From positions 2,148,501 through 2,212,500 of the forward strand of contig NZ_CP034791.1 in the NCBI RefSeq assembly GCF_003999255.1: 64,000 bases of DNA, in the 5' to 3' direction. The position numbers and the translations under genes are program-made. Each line of letters opens with the position of its first letter. Position 1 is the stretch's first letter. Source of the DNA: Caldicellulosiruptor changbaiensis. Lineage in GTDB: Bacteria; Bacillota; Thermoanaerobacteria; Caldicellulosiruptorales; Caldicellulosiruptoraceae. The notes under the pieces were generated by a model. The model was given only the letters and a program-made list of their open reading frames with translations, ran no database searches and was not told the origin of the DNA. Of the stretch, positions 39,875 to 49,817 are shown in pieces.

Positions 39875-41485
39875 TCAAGATTGTGCTCTGTAGAAGATAC
39901 TATTTTTTTGTGAAAACTCATTTATTTCTGATATACTTTCAGCTATTTCTGTTGCTGCCGAAGTCATTCCTTCAGCAGAAGCTGCTTCTTCTTCAGAATG
40001 AGCAAGCAGACTATCAACAAGTGAATTTAAATTCCTTATTTTCTCAATCATATCGATAAAAATTCCTAAAAGTTCAGTATATTTTTTCTTACTCTCTTCT
40101 ACTTCATGGTAAAGAACTTCTATCTGGTCTTCAAATTGTTTTGAATATAAATTCACAGTTGAAATTGTTCTACTTATATTAGCAGTTGAATTTTTCGTCT
40201 GTTCAGCTAATTTCCTTATTTCATAAGCAACAACTGAAAAACCTTTCCCGCTTTCTCCTGCCTTAGCAGCCTCAATCGAAGCATTCAAGGCTAACAAATT
40301 TGTCTCTTCAGCAATTTGTCTTACAAACTTAACCACCTCACTGATGTTCTGAGTTGCTTGAGCTAATTGCTTTACCCCTTCTCTCAACTGACCATACCTT
40401 TCTACAAGATTCTCGCTTGTTTTTAAGATGATTTCAACCGCTGTTTGTCCTAACTCTGATTTATCCACTAAGTTTTTAGAAGTTGAAAGTACTGTGGACG
40501 CCAAACTATTGAGGTCCTGAGCTTGAGCAGCTAATTGCTCAATGCTAGCATTAATTTCCTCAACCGAAGCTGCTACTCTTTGTATATCAGATTGTTGTTT
40601 TTCAATTATTTTCGCATTTTCCGAAGAATCCTTCTCTAATCTACTAAATAGCTTTTGAGCTACTTCGAATGTTTCTATAGAATTATCCACTGCATTTTTT
40701 ACACTGATTATAAGTTTTTTTATTGATTTCACAGTCTCAATTAATTTGTAGGTAATGATGCCAAATTCATCATTAGAATATTTAATTTCTTCAGTAATTA
40801 AATAACCCTCCGATACTCTTGAAAACAATCTGGAAAGTACAGGAACTGGCAATAAAACACTCTTATTTATTACCCATAAAACAAATGCAATAACTATGTT
40901 AATAGAAATACTTATTAAAGCAAGATTTATTTTTGTAATGTTATTAAGATTTACTCTAAGTGTAATATATTTCAACAATAAAGGACCAATCCAGAGAGTA
41001 AGAGATAAAACTCCAACTGTCAGCTTTGTAGAAATAGAAATCTTTGTCTTTTCCATATTCTTTGCAAATTCCTTTTTAGACAATACTTTAGAATAAATAA
41101 AAAGTAAAAGAGCAACTATATCCATATTTACAGCAATTGCTCCACTAAATCTTAATGCAAATGCCCCCTCTGGCATTGGTTTTATCTTTGAAGAAACTAT
41201 CCCCACTAAAGTTGCTGCAAGTATGTTTCCCACAAAAACAACACATGCTAAAAAAAATGGTAAGTTGTATCCAGAGCCATCTTCTACTCTCTTTGCATTC
41301 CATCTCCCTATAAAAAGTGCTGGAATACCAATTAGTCCTAACGCAATAAGATACCCTAAAAGAATATTTACAATTGGATAATCACCTAACCCTGCAAAGA
41401 CATAGTATGAAAACAGTAATAAAATCGGGTCAACAATTGTAAGTATAAACAACAAAATCCCTGTCACTTTTGCGGATAAGCTCAT
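39875..41485 (-). CDS. Methyl-accepting chemotaxis protein with a frameshifted tail
   Basis: 536 residues. The N-terminal ~210 residues are about six membrane helices without a large extracellular sensor. A linker and the long cytoplasmic coiled coil follow, with the signalling hairpin tip [25 protein letters not shown]-like region and [11 protein letters not shown]. The frame stops at 39875 after [13 protein letters not shown]. In the next frame the sequence continues to 39783 as a normal receptor tail ([18 protein letters not shown], ending IGKFKYE). The shift maps to a run of seven A (plus-strand T, 39903-39909); six would restore one chain. The signalling core is intact. ATG start after AGAGGAGTG. 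Confidence 0.88.
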   Translation of the reverse strand: MSLSAKVTGILLFILTIVDPILLLFSYYVFAGLGDYPIVNILLGYLIALGLIGIPALFIGRWNAKRVEDGSGYNLPFFLACVVFVGNILAATLVGIVSSKIKPMPEGAFALRFSGAIAVNMDIVALLLFIYSKVLSKKEFAKNMEKTKISISTKLTVGVLSLTLWIGPLLLKYITLRVNLNNITKINLALISISINIVIAFVLWVINKSVLLPVPVLSRLFSRVSEGYLITEEIKYSNDEFGIITYKLIETVKSIKKLIISVKNAVDNSIETFEVAQKLFSRLEKDSSENAKIIEKQQSDIQRVAASVEEINASIEQLAAQAQDLNSLASTVLSTSKNLVDKSELGQTAVEIILKTSENLVERYGQLREGVKQLAQATQNISEVVKFVRQIAEETNLLALNASIEAAKAGESGKGFSVVAYEIRKLAEQTKNSTANISRTISTVNLYSKQFEDQIEVLYHEVEESKKKYTELLGIFIDMIEKIRNLNSLVDSLLAHSEEEAASAEGMTSAATEIAESISEINEFSQKNSIFYRAQS

Positions 41486-41553
41486 TCAATTTCACTCCTC
41501 TGCTTGCAAATTAGTTATCAAAAATTCATTGCTCAAGATTAGTAATTACAGCA

Positions 41554-41970
41554 TTACTCGCCAATAATCTTAACTAGCACTCTTTTCTTTCTCTTACCGT
41601 CAAACTCGCCATAGAAGATTTGCTCCCATGGACCCAAATCAAGCTTACCATTTGTAATTGCAACAACAACTTCCCTGCCCATGATTGTCCTTTTTAGGTG
41701 TGCATCAGCATTGTCCTCACCAACATTGTGATAGTATTGAGAGTATGGCTTTTCAGGGGCAAGTTTTTCAAGCCAGATTTCAAAATCTTTGTGAAGCCCT
41801 GGTTCGTCGTCGTTCACAAACACGCTTGCAGTTATGTGCATGGCATTGCAAAGTAAAAGTCCTTCTTTTATACCACTTTCGTCCACACACTTTTGTAGTG
41901 TATCTGTGATGTTCACAAAAGCCCTTCTTGTTGGAATTTCAAACCAGAGTTCTTTTCTATATGACTTCAT
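41554..41970 (-). CDS. YjbQ/UPF0047 family protein
   Basis: About 138 residues of the YjbQ (secondary thiamine-phosphate synthase) family. The conserved block [26 protein letters not shown] and the C-terminal [27 protein letters not shown] are clear. E. coli YjbQ has weak thiamine-phosphate synthase activity; the main role is uncertain. Start at ATG 41970; TTG 41976 also fits. Confidence 0.88.
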   Translation of the reverse strand: MKSYRKELWFEIPTRRAFVNITDTLQKCVDESGIKEGLLLCNAMHITASVFVNDDEPGLHKDFEIWLEKLAPEKPYSQYYHNVGEDNADAHLKRTIMGREVVVAITNGKLDLGPWEQIFYGEFDGKRKKRVLVKIIGE

Positions 41971-42011
41971 TTTCAAAAATCACCCCGCTAAATTTTTGTT
42001 TTTCTTTGTGC

Positions 42012-42040
42012 TTGACAGTTTTTTAAAAATATTTTAATAA
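42012..42040 (+). promoter_or_regulatory. Putative promoter of the GH130 gene
   Basis: TTGACA (42012-42017), 17 bp, TAATAA (42035-42040), 74 bp before the ATG. Confidence 0.45.
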
Positions 42041-42113
42041 TTTTTTTGTAATGATTCAACAGAAAATGTGGTATATTTCATTGTATAGATAAATCATTGT
42101 GGGGGGATTTTAC

Positions 42114-43064
42114 ATGAAGAAGGTCTTTGCAAAAAAGGATATATTCACGCGCTACAGTGGAAATCCAATAATCACAGTATATGATATACCATATTCAGCA
42201 AACGCAGTGTTTAACGCTGGTGCAATAAAATATAAAAACGAGTACTTATTACTTTTGAGAGTTGAAGACAGACAAGGAAAATCACACTTAACTGTTGCTC
42301 GAAGCAGTGATGGAAAGACCAACTGGAAGATTGAAAAGTCACCCCTCATATATCCTCAACCAACAGTGTTCATCTACGAAGAGTTCGGCTGCGAAGACCC
42401 ACGAATAACCTATATTCCTGAAGATGATTATTACTATATAACCTATACTGCATATTCCCGTTATGGTCCTGCTGTTGCTCTTGCACGAACTAGAAACTTC
42501 AAAAAGGTTGAAAGGCTGGGACTGATTTGCCCTCCAAATAACAAAGATGCGGTTTTGTTCCCTGAAAAGATAAACGGAAAATATGCAATGCTGCACCGAC
42601 CTGTTGCAGGTGATATTGAACACATCTGGATTGCATATTCGTCAGACTTAATTCACTGGGGAAACCATGAGGTTGTGCTTGTTGAAAAAGGAGGCCCGTG
42701 GTGGGACGGCTTTAAAGTCGGTGCAGGAGCTGTACCAATAAAAACTCAAGAGGGCTGGCTCATAATCTATCACGGTGTTAAAATGATGCCATCAGGACCA
42801 ATCTACAGACTTGGTGCTGCGCTTTTGGATTTAGAAAATCCAGCAAAAGTCAAGAAAAGATGTCCTGAGTGGTTACTATCACCTCAGGAAGTATATGAAC
42901 GAATTGGAGATGTCAACAATGTGGTATTCACCTGTGGAGCAATTGTTGAAGACAACCAAATCTATCTTTACTATGGAGCTGCTGATTCCTGTATTGCTCT
43001 TGCTTTTGCTGAGATTGACCAGATTTTGTCTATATTGATTGAAGGGGATTTGCAGGTAAAATAA
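42114..43064 (+). CDS. Glycoside hydrolase family 130 (mannoside phosphorylase-like) protein
   Basis: Five-bladed beta-propeller of the GH130 type, which phosphorolyses beta-mannosides to mannose 1-phosphate. The N-terminal RYSGNPIIT, the VFNAGAIKYKNEYLLLLRVEDRQG block, the catalytic Asp in GCEDPRITYIPEDD and the phosphate-site HRPVAG and YHGV segments are visible. It has 316 residues from ATG 42114, preceded by GGGGGG 9 nt upstream. No signal peptide, so a cytoplasmic enzyme acting on imported oligosaccharides. Linkage preference is not readable. Single-gene transcript with promoter and terminator. Confidence 0.88.
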   Translation: MKKVFAKKDIFTRYSGNPIITVYDIPYSANAVFNAGAIKYKNEYLLLLRVEDRQGKSHLTVARSSDGKTNWKIEKSPLIYPQPTVFIYEEFGCEDPRITYIPEDDYYYITYTAYSRYGPAVALARTRNFKKVERLGLICPPNNKDAVLFPEKINGKYAMLHRPVAGDIEHIWIAYSSDLIHWGNHEVVLVEKGGPWWDGFKVGAGAVPIKTQEGWLIIYHGVKMMPSGPIYRLGAALLDLENPAKVKKRCPEWLLSPQEVYERIGDVNNVVFTCGAIVEDNQIYLYYGAADSCIALAFAEIDQILSILIEGDLQVK

Positions 43065-43105
43065 AAAGGGGCTCTTCAAAATTTTTGTGAAAAGCCCCTT
43101 TTGTC
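43064..43105 (+). terminator. Terminator after the GH130 gene
   Basis: AAAAAGGGGCT pairs with AGCCCCTTTT, with additional pairs in the loop (TTCA/TGAA), followed by TTGTCTTTATTTTTT. Confidence 0.85.
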
Positions 43106-43145
43106 TTTATTTTTTAATTTTATTTTAAATGTTGTTTTTTTAACC

Positions 43146-43406
43146 TTACCTTTTGTGTTTTTGTAACACCATTGCAATTAAATACATTAAATACAAAACA
43201 AATAAACATATTGCAATAATATTAAAAGTATTTTTATTTAAGCTAAATAAATCTAATATCCCTAAAATTAAAAAGAGTAAAAAGGCTGGTATATAATATC
43301 CTATTAAATCTTTGTTTAATTTTCTACCCTTGATATATTTCCATACTATAGCAATCAGTAGCACAAATGCGGTAAAAAACCATGCTCCATTCTTTATTCT
43401 AATCAT
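43146..43406 (-). CDS. Small membrane protein of unknown function
   Basis: 86 residues with three hydrophobic helices separated by basic loops (WKYIKGRKLNK; tail QKHKR). I do not recognise a family. It follows the Ala-rich 43434-43784 gene by 27 bp in the same direction, so the two are probably one operon. Size, helices and placement are like an immunity or accessory protein for a membrane-active peptide, but that is only inference. Confidence 0.6.
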   Translation of the reverse strand: MIRIKNGAWFFTAFVLLIAIVWKYIKGRKLNKDLIGYYIPAFLLFLILGILDLFSLNKNTFNIIAICLFVLYLMYLIAMVLQKHKR

Positions 43407-43433
43407 TCTTTATTACATTCCTTTCCAAAAAAT

Positions 43434-43784
43434 TTATTTGCCATAAACTTTCCACCCAACAACAGTTCCATGAATAGTATGATATATATCTGGAGCCCAT
43501 GCTATAGGTCCACCAATAAACTCAGCTATGCCTTTCGCAATAGCTTTTTCAGCAACTTTTGTAGCAATTGCAGTTGCTGTTTTTTCTGCTGCAAAACGAA
43601 CTCCTGTCGTCTCTGCCTTATATGCAGCAACTGCTGCTTTTGCTGCACCCCATGCCCCAGACGCTCCATGAGATATCCAGTTGTCAACACCACCTGTCCA
43701 AGAATTTACTTCTTCTTTTATTCCCTGTTTTAGAGCGTAAGAGGCTCTATCTACAAAATTTTTTACAGAATTTATGATTGACAT
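43434..43784 (-). CDS. Small Ala/Gly-rich protein, possibly membrane-active
   Basis: 116 residues from ATG 43784, with GAGAGGTGG upstream (GTG 43793 also possible). The N-terminal third is amphipathic and hydrophilic (SIINSVKNFVDRASYALKQ). The middle is an Ala-rich helix with small-residue repeats (SGAWGAAKAAVAAYKAE, then TATAIATKVAEKAIAKGIAE), and the end has FIGGPIAWAPDIYHTIHG. No signal peptide. Composition is like some bacteriocins or pore-forming peptides. No family is recognised. It is upstream of a small membrane protein. Confidence 0.6.
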   Translation of the reverse strand: MSIINSVKNFVDRASYALKQGIKEEVNSWTGGVDNWISHGASGAWGAAKAAVAAYKAETTGVRFAAEKTATAIATKVAEKAIAKGIAEFIGGPIAWAPDIYHTIHGTVVGWKVYGK

Positions 43785-43830
43785 TTTGTCCACCTCTCAA
43801 CTCTATATTATTGTGTATATTGTGACTTAA

Positions 43831-44394
43831 TTAGACATTATAAGAGTTTCTAAAAAAATAATCTCCAAACTTTATATAGTGAGTAACATCTATATTTTCA
43901 CTCCTATTTTGGCTTTTAAAATAAAACTTCAGTTCACTTAGTTTTTTACCTGTTAATGATTTTAATTTCACAGAATAATAACCTTCTTTTACAAAAAAAT
44001 TTGTAAGAATGCTGTATGAAAAGTTCGATGATAATTATTTTCAATTTAAGAACAAGGTAAATTCCAGAATGTCCACAAGTATAATTTTTTCGTCAAATCG
44101 AATTTCAAGATATAAAGAACAATTATATATAACACCTTCAACCTCTCCCCAGACTATTACCTCCCTATCGTTTCTAAAAAAGACCTTCTTCTCATTCAAT
44201 GGCAATATTTTGCCATTACTATCAATGTAGAAATCTAAGCATGTTTTCATATTCTTAACGCATAAATTTTTGTCCATATTTTCTATGATATACTTACTTG
44301 TAGTGATCTTTTTTGAATTATTGTAAACCAACTCAAAATAATCATTATATTTTATTATTTTGGGAAGTAGAATATAAAACCTATCTGGAATTAG
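43831..44394 (-). pseudogene. Decayed gene of unknown function
   Basis: One reading frame is coding-like over ~560 bp (beta-rich, e.g. KVFFRNDREVIVWGEVEGVIY, then VKEGYYSVKLKSLTGKKLSEL) but is broken by a TGA and a TAA near 44030-44040, and it has no start codon after the stop upstream of 44394. The largest intact part is 44041-44331 with a TTG start. It lies downstream of one of the four repeated promoters. I do not recognise a family. Confidence 0.5.
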
Positions 44395-44694
44395 TACAAA
44401 TTACCTGTTTTTCACTTTATTTCTATTTTATCTTTTAGTATATATAATTTCATGTTGTTTTACACTTCTTACCTATCTATGGCAACTTATATTTAAATTA
44501 CTTTTCCAACAAATTTCTCTTTGGAATTTCTATACAAATTTTATCTTATACATTTTCTCTCTGTCAATCCCGTTTTTTTTTTAACCAATTTTCAATTAAA
44601 TTTTGAGTTCAGAATATACTTTTCTTTAAATAACTCAAATTTTCTTAAATTTTCTTAAGTTTATAATAAAAAATCAATTTATCTTACTCGTAAT
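44395..44694. other. AT-rich gap with repeated promoter P1
   Basis: No gene seen. The gap holds the minus-strand promoter at 44538-44567 and the AAAAACGGG tract upstream of it. Confidence 0.5.
44538..44567 (-). promoter_or_regulatory. Repeated promoter cassette P1
   Basis: Minus strand: A-tract, CGGGATTGACA with TTGACA at 44567-44562, 18-bp spacer, TAAAAT at 44543-44538, then TTTGTATAGAAATTCCAA. The same cassette occurs at 55.9, 57.95 and 61.8 kb. Confidence 0.7.
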
Positions 44695-45361
44695 TCAGTC
44701 GTCAAAAACTTTCACCCAATCAGCCTCGTTTTCTTTGCCGAAGAAAGTGTAGACACCGAAAATATCTTTTTTACCTTCTAAGTCGATACCAAGGACAACA
44801 TAACAAGCAGCTTGTTTAACCTTAGAGTTATCCTTAACTTCACTTTTGAATAACCATCGGTGAAAAGAAGCAAAAGCACTTGTTGGTAGTTCTCTTTGTT
44901 TGAATAACTGAAGCTCATTTTTGAGAACCTTCTTTGATTTTTTAGTGAGTCATTTTCGGAATACGGAAAATTCAAAGCTTTCAAAGTCTGGACAAGGGAA
45001 CGCTCAAGAATAACCATTGATGTACTTGTGACATCAGAAGGTCAGTGTATGAACCATCAACTCTTTTGTAGCGGAAAGAAGAGGATAGAAGGTCGGAAAT
45101 TCTAAGGGCGTGTACGAGGAACAGAAATTTCAAGACACAAGGCAGGTGTTGCAAGTTTTCTCTCATAGAAGCCATTGCCTTTATCGTTTTCGTTTTTAGC
45201 AAGGTAAACAGTTCTTTCTGATAACATAAAGTAATCGAGCAAGTTTTACTTTTAGCTGTTTTAGAGCTGGGCGAGTAGGATCATCACAGGAAGCAATACA
45301 TATTTAGCACTTGTTCGATAGCCATATTTTTAGCGGTCTCAAAAATTTCATTTTTCTCCAT
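44695..45361 (-). pseudogene. Degraded IS256-family transposase
   Basis: Starts at ATG 45361 after AAAGGGAG with MEKNEIFETAKNMAIEQVLN, then breaks into several frames. Recognisable Mutator/IS256 pieces are GNGFYERKLATPAL-like, YTDLLMSQV, ERSLVQTLKALNFPYSE, LFTDGY and VVLGIDLEGKKDIF, ending in ADWVKVFDD at 44695. The C-terminal half of a normal ~400-residue transposase is missing. It is clearly non-functional, and different from the IS256 element at 58.0-59.5 kb. Confidence 0.75.
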
Positions 45362-45438
45362 AATCGTGAACTCCCTTTGGTGATTATTTCAATACTAATT
45401 ATACAGTAGACACAATTTTATTTTAACTCCCTTTGTTT

Positions 45439-45853
45439 ACATCTTAGGAAATGGATTGATGGTTAAGAAATAAAGAGAAAAGATTAAATGATTTTTTATA
45501 GGTAGAATGAAAAATGGGAGCGGGTGGTCAAAGTAACATTCTCCATAAGGACGAAGACCCTGCATATGAGCATAACTGACGTCCATGCCATGGTAGATGG
45601 GACGAGGGAATTGAGGGCAAGTGAGAAAAGACCCTGAGAGACATGAGAGGGTAAACACCATGGTTTTAGTGGCTAGAAACCCGCCGCAATATGGTAGAAT
45701 AACAATATAAATACAATATAGAGGCTGAGTCTAAGCCGGACATGGTGAAATAAAACAATAATAACAATATCAAGAACAAAATTATTTGTTTAGATAGCGA
45801 AATTTAAAGAAATCGCGAGATATTTTGAGAAAATCAAAGATACATTGAGAGAG
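45439..45853 (+). repeat. Orphan copy of the element 1 non-coding end (415 bp)
   Basis: Diverged, inverted copy of 25567-25985. It ends at the same terminal GAGAGAG that marks the element edge, and at ACATCTTAG on the other side, with no transposase. The central ~115 nt (CATAACTGACGTCC through ACACCATGG) have only about two changes, while the outer parts differ much more. It may be a deletion derivative, a MITE-like unit or a stand-alone RNA gene. The open frames across it are unlikely to be real. Confidence 0.75.
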
Positions 45854-45921
45854 AGGATATATTTAAAAAAGCTGATACCTTTTATTCTTTGCTTTGTAAG
45901 AAATAGGCGGTAAATATGTCT

Positions 45922-45965
45922 TCACCAAGCACCGATCAATTTTGAGAAATCCAATTCAACACCTT
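45922..45965 (-). pseudogene. Severed 3' end of the gene at 49854-50498
   Basis: Joined across the IS unit at its CT core, the reading frame of the downstream piece continues LKEGVELDFSKLIGAW and stops at 45922. This restores a natural C terminus for the interrupted gene and shows how the unit was inserted. Confidence 0.75.
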
Positions 45966-46539
45966 CTCTCTCAATATACCTTTGATTTTCTCAAAATATC
46001 TCGCGATTTCTTTAAAATTCGCTATCGAAACAAATAATTTTGTTCTTGATATTGTTATTATTGCTTTATTCTACCATACCTAGCTTAGACTCAGCCTCTC
46101 TCTTGTATTTATCTTGTTGCTCTACCATATTACGGCGGGTATCTATCCACAACAACCATGGTGTTTACCCTCTCATGTCTCTCAGGGTCTTTTCTCACTT
46201 GCCCTCAATTCCCTCGTCCCATCTACCATGGCGTGGACGTCAGTTATGCTCGTATGCAGGGTCTTCGCCCGTATGGAGGATGTACTCTGACCACCCGCTC
46301 ACATTTTTCAATCTACTTTCTATAAAAAATCATTTAATCCTTTCTCCTTCATTTCTTAACCATCAATACATTTTCTAAGATGTGAACTATTATTAAAAGG
46401 GGCGCTTTGCTACTCGACATGACTTAATCTCCTCGCAAAGCTAAGAATTTCTTTACCCCCTCAAGATGTGAATCACTCAAACTATTTCTCCTGCTTTAAA
46501 CTAAGAATGTTCAAGCAATTTTTCTCACTTCGCTTCACT
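45966..46539 (-). ncRNA. Structured non-coding end of element 1 (copy B)
   Basis: Same sequence as the copy A segment, including the GCTTTGC/GCAAAGC hairpin next to the transposase stop. Guide-RNA role inferred. Confidence 0.35.
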
Positions 46540-47826
46540 TCACGCTGTCCTTGCTAAAGCCTCTCTCTTTATATCGCTCAACATCTTGTTCCCATCATAC
46601 TTTACGCCTTTTTTCAAAATCGCATAAAACACCCTTATCAATTTACAACACAGTGCTATTAATGATTGCTTCTTCTTCAAGGGATTGTTCTCTCGCGTGG
46701 TGTAATACCTGTGCAGCTGCTTAAATTCTTCATTCTTTGCTACTATTGTAATCATGGCCTTGAACAAGCTACTTCTGAGCCTTCCTCGCCCTCTTTTACT
46801 TATACACGTCTGACCCTTGTACTTGCCAGAACTATTCTCAACTATATTGAGTCCCGCTAATTTCTGTATCTGCTTCGAATCCTCATACCTCTTTATATCT
46901 CCAACCTCTGAAATAAATCCAACTGCTGTCTTCACTCCAACACCTTTTATTTCAAGAAGCTTATCGCCATTCGGCACCTCTTTCAAAAGCTCTGCCATCT
47001 CGGCTTCTATCTCTTCTACTTGCTTGTTTAAAAGCTCATATTCTTCAAGCAAATATTTTATCTCTTGTCTTGCCAGCTTTCTACCTTCTTTTTTACCTAT
47101 ACTTCTTTTGGCAGCTTCTGTTAAATCCATCGCCCTCCTGCGACTAATCGCTCGCTTATCTACTTTGTCACGCCAGTACTCTATAATCCCTTCTACTTCC
47201 TTCCCTACTACATCACAAGGCAATGGCATTTCTCTCAGCGTCGCTATTGCTGTCTTGCCTTCCCAATCAGAAAATACTCCTAAAAACTCTGGAAAATATA
47301 TATCAAGCCAATTGATTATTTGATTTTTTAAAACATTCAGCTGTTTTTGAAGCCTTTCATATATGTTCATCGCTACTCTCATCTCAGCATATATACCCTC
47401 GGGTATATTTGGTTCTGTGTATCTTCCATCCTTCACAAGCATTGCTATCGTCTTCGGATCCTTTATATCACTCTTAGTTTGCGTGTTATCATCAAGCTCC
47501 TTGCTCCTCTTCACGTGAAAAGGATTCACTAATACCACTTTTATGCCATTCTCTCTTAAGTACTGCTCAAAGCACAGCCAGTAATGCCCTGTAGGTTCTA
47601 TCCCAACTATCATACTCTCCTTGCCATTTGCTTTCATTATCTTATTTGCCCAATCCAGAAATTTTTCCATACCTTCTTTCCTATTCTCAAATTCTATTCT
47701 CTTACCAAGCTCCACTCCTCTGAAGTCAAATGCTCTACCAACATGCCTTTCCTTTGCTATATCTACTCCTACAACTAAAGTTCTTTCTGTGACTTGTAAT
47801 ATCTTTTCATTTTGTGTATACTTCAA
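46540..47826 (-). CDS. IS110 family transposase, element 1 copy B
   Basis: Protein identical to copy A: DEDD residues in GVDIAKE, GIEPTGHYW and SDIKDPK, and the C-terminal Transposase_20 domain. TTG start at 47826 after AAAGGAGGT; open frame to 47868. Intact. Confidence 0.9.
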   Translation of the reverse strand: MKYTQNEKILQVTERTLVVGVDIAKERHVGRAFDFRGVELGKRIEFENRKEGMEKFLDWANKIMKANGKESMIVGIEPTGHYWLCFEQYLRENGIKVVLVNPFHVKRSKELDDNTQTKSDIKDPKTIAMLVKDGRYTEPNIPEGIYAEMRVAMNIYERLQKQLNVLKNQIINWLDIYFPEFLGVFSDWEGKTAIATLREMPLPCDVVGKEVEGIIEYWRDKVDKRAISRRRAMDLTEAAKRSIGKKEGRKLARQEIKYLLEEYELLNKQVEEIEAEMAELLKEVPNGDKLLEIKGVGVKTAVGFISEVGDIKRYEDSKQIQKLAGLNIVENSSGKYKGQTCISKRGRGRLRSSLFKAMITIVAKNEEFKQLHRYYTTRENNPLKKKQSLIALCCKLIRVFYAILKKGVKYDGNKMLSDIKREALARTA

Positions 47827-47830
47827 AGAG

Positions 47831-47910
47831 GGTACCTCCTTTGTTGTGTTTTTTCGTAAGTTGTACAACTTACTTTATTAATTTTATCAGGAGGTACCTT
47901 ATCTTTTCAA
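47831..47910 (-). promoter_or_regulatory. Element 1 promoter and masking repeat (copy B)
   Basis: Same TTGAAA-18-TAAAAT promoter, with GGTACCTCCT in the spacer complementary to the ribosome site, and the palindrome at 47856-47873. Confidence 0.55.
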
Positions 47911-48183
47911 ATCTCTTTTCTCTTCATTTTCACTCATTTTCGTTCATTACAGGAATGCTCGTATAATATGATTATCAAATCACTTAAAACTTCATATCTC
48001 AATTGGTACATTTAATTATCAGTACCAATTGATTACTGGAAATTCATTTTGATAATGCACCTTTCTTAAAACACTCATTTCTCAAAAATTGAATATTAAA
48101 ATTGACTGCTACAGTTTAAATTTGCCCTTTATCTTTGGTAAACTAAAATCAGAAAAAGTTTAAGCCTGATTTAGTTTATTTGG

Positions 48184-48449
48184 ATATATTTTGAACACCT
48201 CCTGCTGGACGTGCTTTGACATCTGCACGCCACAGCTTGCGAAAGACTGAACCCCAAAGGATTACATGAGTAATGTTTACTCGTTTGCTGTGCACGGTCA
48301 GGTTACCACATCTGATTTGAGCATATCAGATGTGTGCACCCTGTAAACTGCTCCGTAGCTCTAATATCGGCGAGGCTGCATTACATGTAATCCCCAAGGA
48401 TAAAGGGCTTAACACTTTTTCTTACCACTACTTGCAAAAAGGAGGTCTT
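48184..48449 (+). ncRNA. Bridge-RNA candidate of element 2 (copy B)
   Basis: Same structures as copy A: hairpin 48307-48316/48325-48334 and long-range helix 48259-48268/48384-48393. Confidence 0.55.
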
Positions 48450-48453
48450 CAAA

Positions 48454-49699
48454 TTGCCAAATACTTTAATCGTGGGCATTGATATCAGTAGTCAGTCAAA
48501 TTCTATCTTCTTCATCGATGATGCCGGTAATCACTTGATTAAAAAACCTTTTTCCTTGCCTAATGATCAAGAAGGCGCTAACGAATTAATCAAAAGAGTT
48601 ATTGACTGCCTCAGCCAGTATAATCTATCCTGTATTAAGTTTGGCATGGAAGCAACTTCACATTACGCTTGGCATCTGCACTTGTATCTTGCTTCTTCAT
48701 CTGAACTGCTGCCATATAAACCAACTTTTTATGTTCTCAACCCAAGCATAGTCAAAGGCTTCAAAAAAATCTACACTTTCTTGCCTAAAACAGATAGCAT
48801 CGATGCAATTATCATCGCTGAATGTGTCAGGTTCAGCAAACTCAACCCAACACCTTTGCCTGATTTTAAATATGCTGCACTACAACGCCTTACCAGAATG
48901 CGCTATCATCTTGTTCACAATCTAACTCGCGAAAAAAACAGAGCTCTCAATCTCATATACCTTAAATTCTCTACTTATTCTCAAGACTGTCCATTTTCAG
49001 ATATCTTCGGTAAAGCTTCTTGTGCTATCATCGAAAACTTTACACCTGATGATATCGCTTCTATGCCTTTAGAAGACTTAATTAAATTCGTATCCGATAA
49101 CGGCAACAATAGACTCTCAGATGTCAATAAAATCGCTGAAATACTTAAAACCGAGGCTCAAGCGTTCATACAGATTACATCCTCTGTTGGCTGAGGCAAA
49201 TGACTTAGCTTTGTCTATGACCCTTGAAAACATTAGATTTATGCAAGAACAACTTAAAAAACTCGACAAAGAAATCTCAAAACTTCTTAAAGCTTTCTCT
49301 CAAACATTAACAACCGTCCCTGGCATAGGAGATGTTCTTGCAGCCGGCATCATCGCTGAAATCGGTGATATCAAGCGCTTCAAAAATGAAGCTGCTTTGG
49401 CAAAGTATTCTGGCCTTGTTTGGACTCAGTACCAATCAGGCAACTTCAATGCCCAAGATGTCTCATTAGCTAAGTGTGGTAACCAATACCTGAGATACTA
49501 TCTTGTTGAAGCTGCTAACTGTGTAAGGGTGCACACAGTACGCTACAAAGCCTTCTACAACAAGAAGTTCTCAGAGGTTACCAAGCATCAGCATAAACGT
49601 GCCCTCGTCCTAACCGCAAGACGCTTAATTCCTTTGATCTTTGCCATGCTCAGCAAAGGTCAAATATATCAAGAAAGAGGTGATGTTTACAATACTTAG
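48454..49699 (+). pseudogene. IS110 family transposase, element 2 copy B, frameshifted
   Basis: Carries the same frame break as copy A (first frame ends at 49194, second ends at 49699), so the break predates the duplication of the unit or is functional. Confidence 0.8.
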
Positions 49700-49817
49700 T
49701 TAGTCCCAATTTTTTAATTTAATAATCTTTCCCAAACAAGCTGCCAGTTAAATTTTTCCATGCTGAGCGGCTCGGTATTTTATTGTCTTTTTTGCCCTAA
49801 TTATCTAAAAAAATTTT

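Noticed and set aside
45437-45661. 74-residue minus-strand open frame
   Set aside because: Chance frame in the orphan non-coding repeat.
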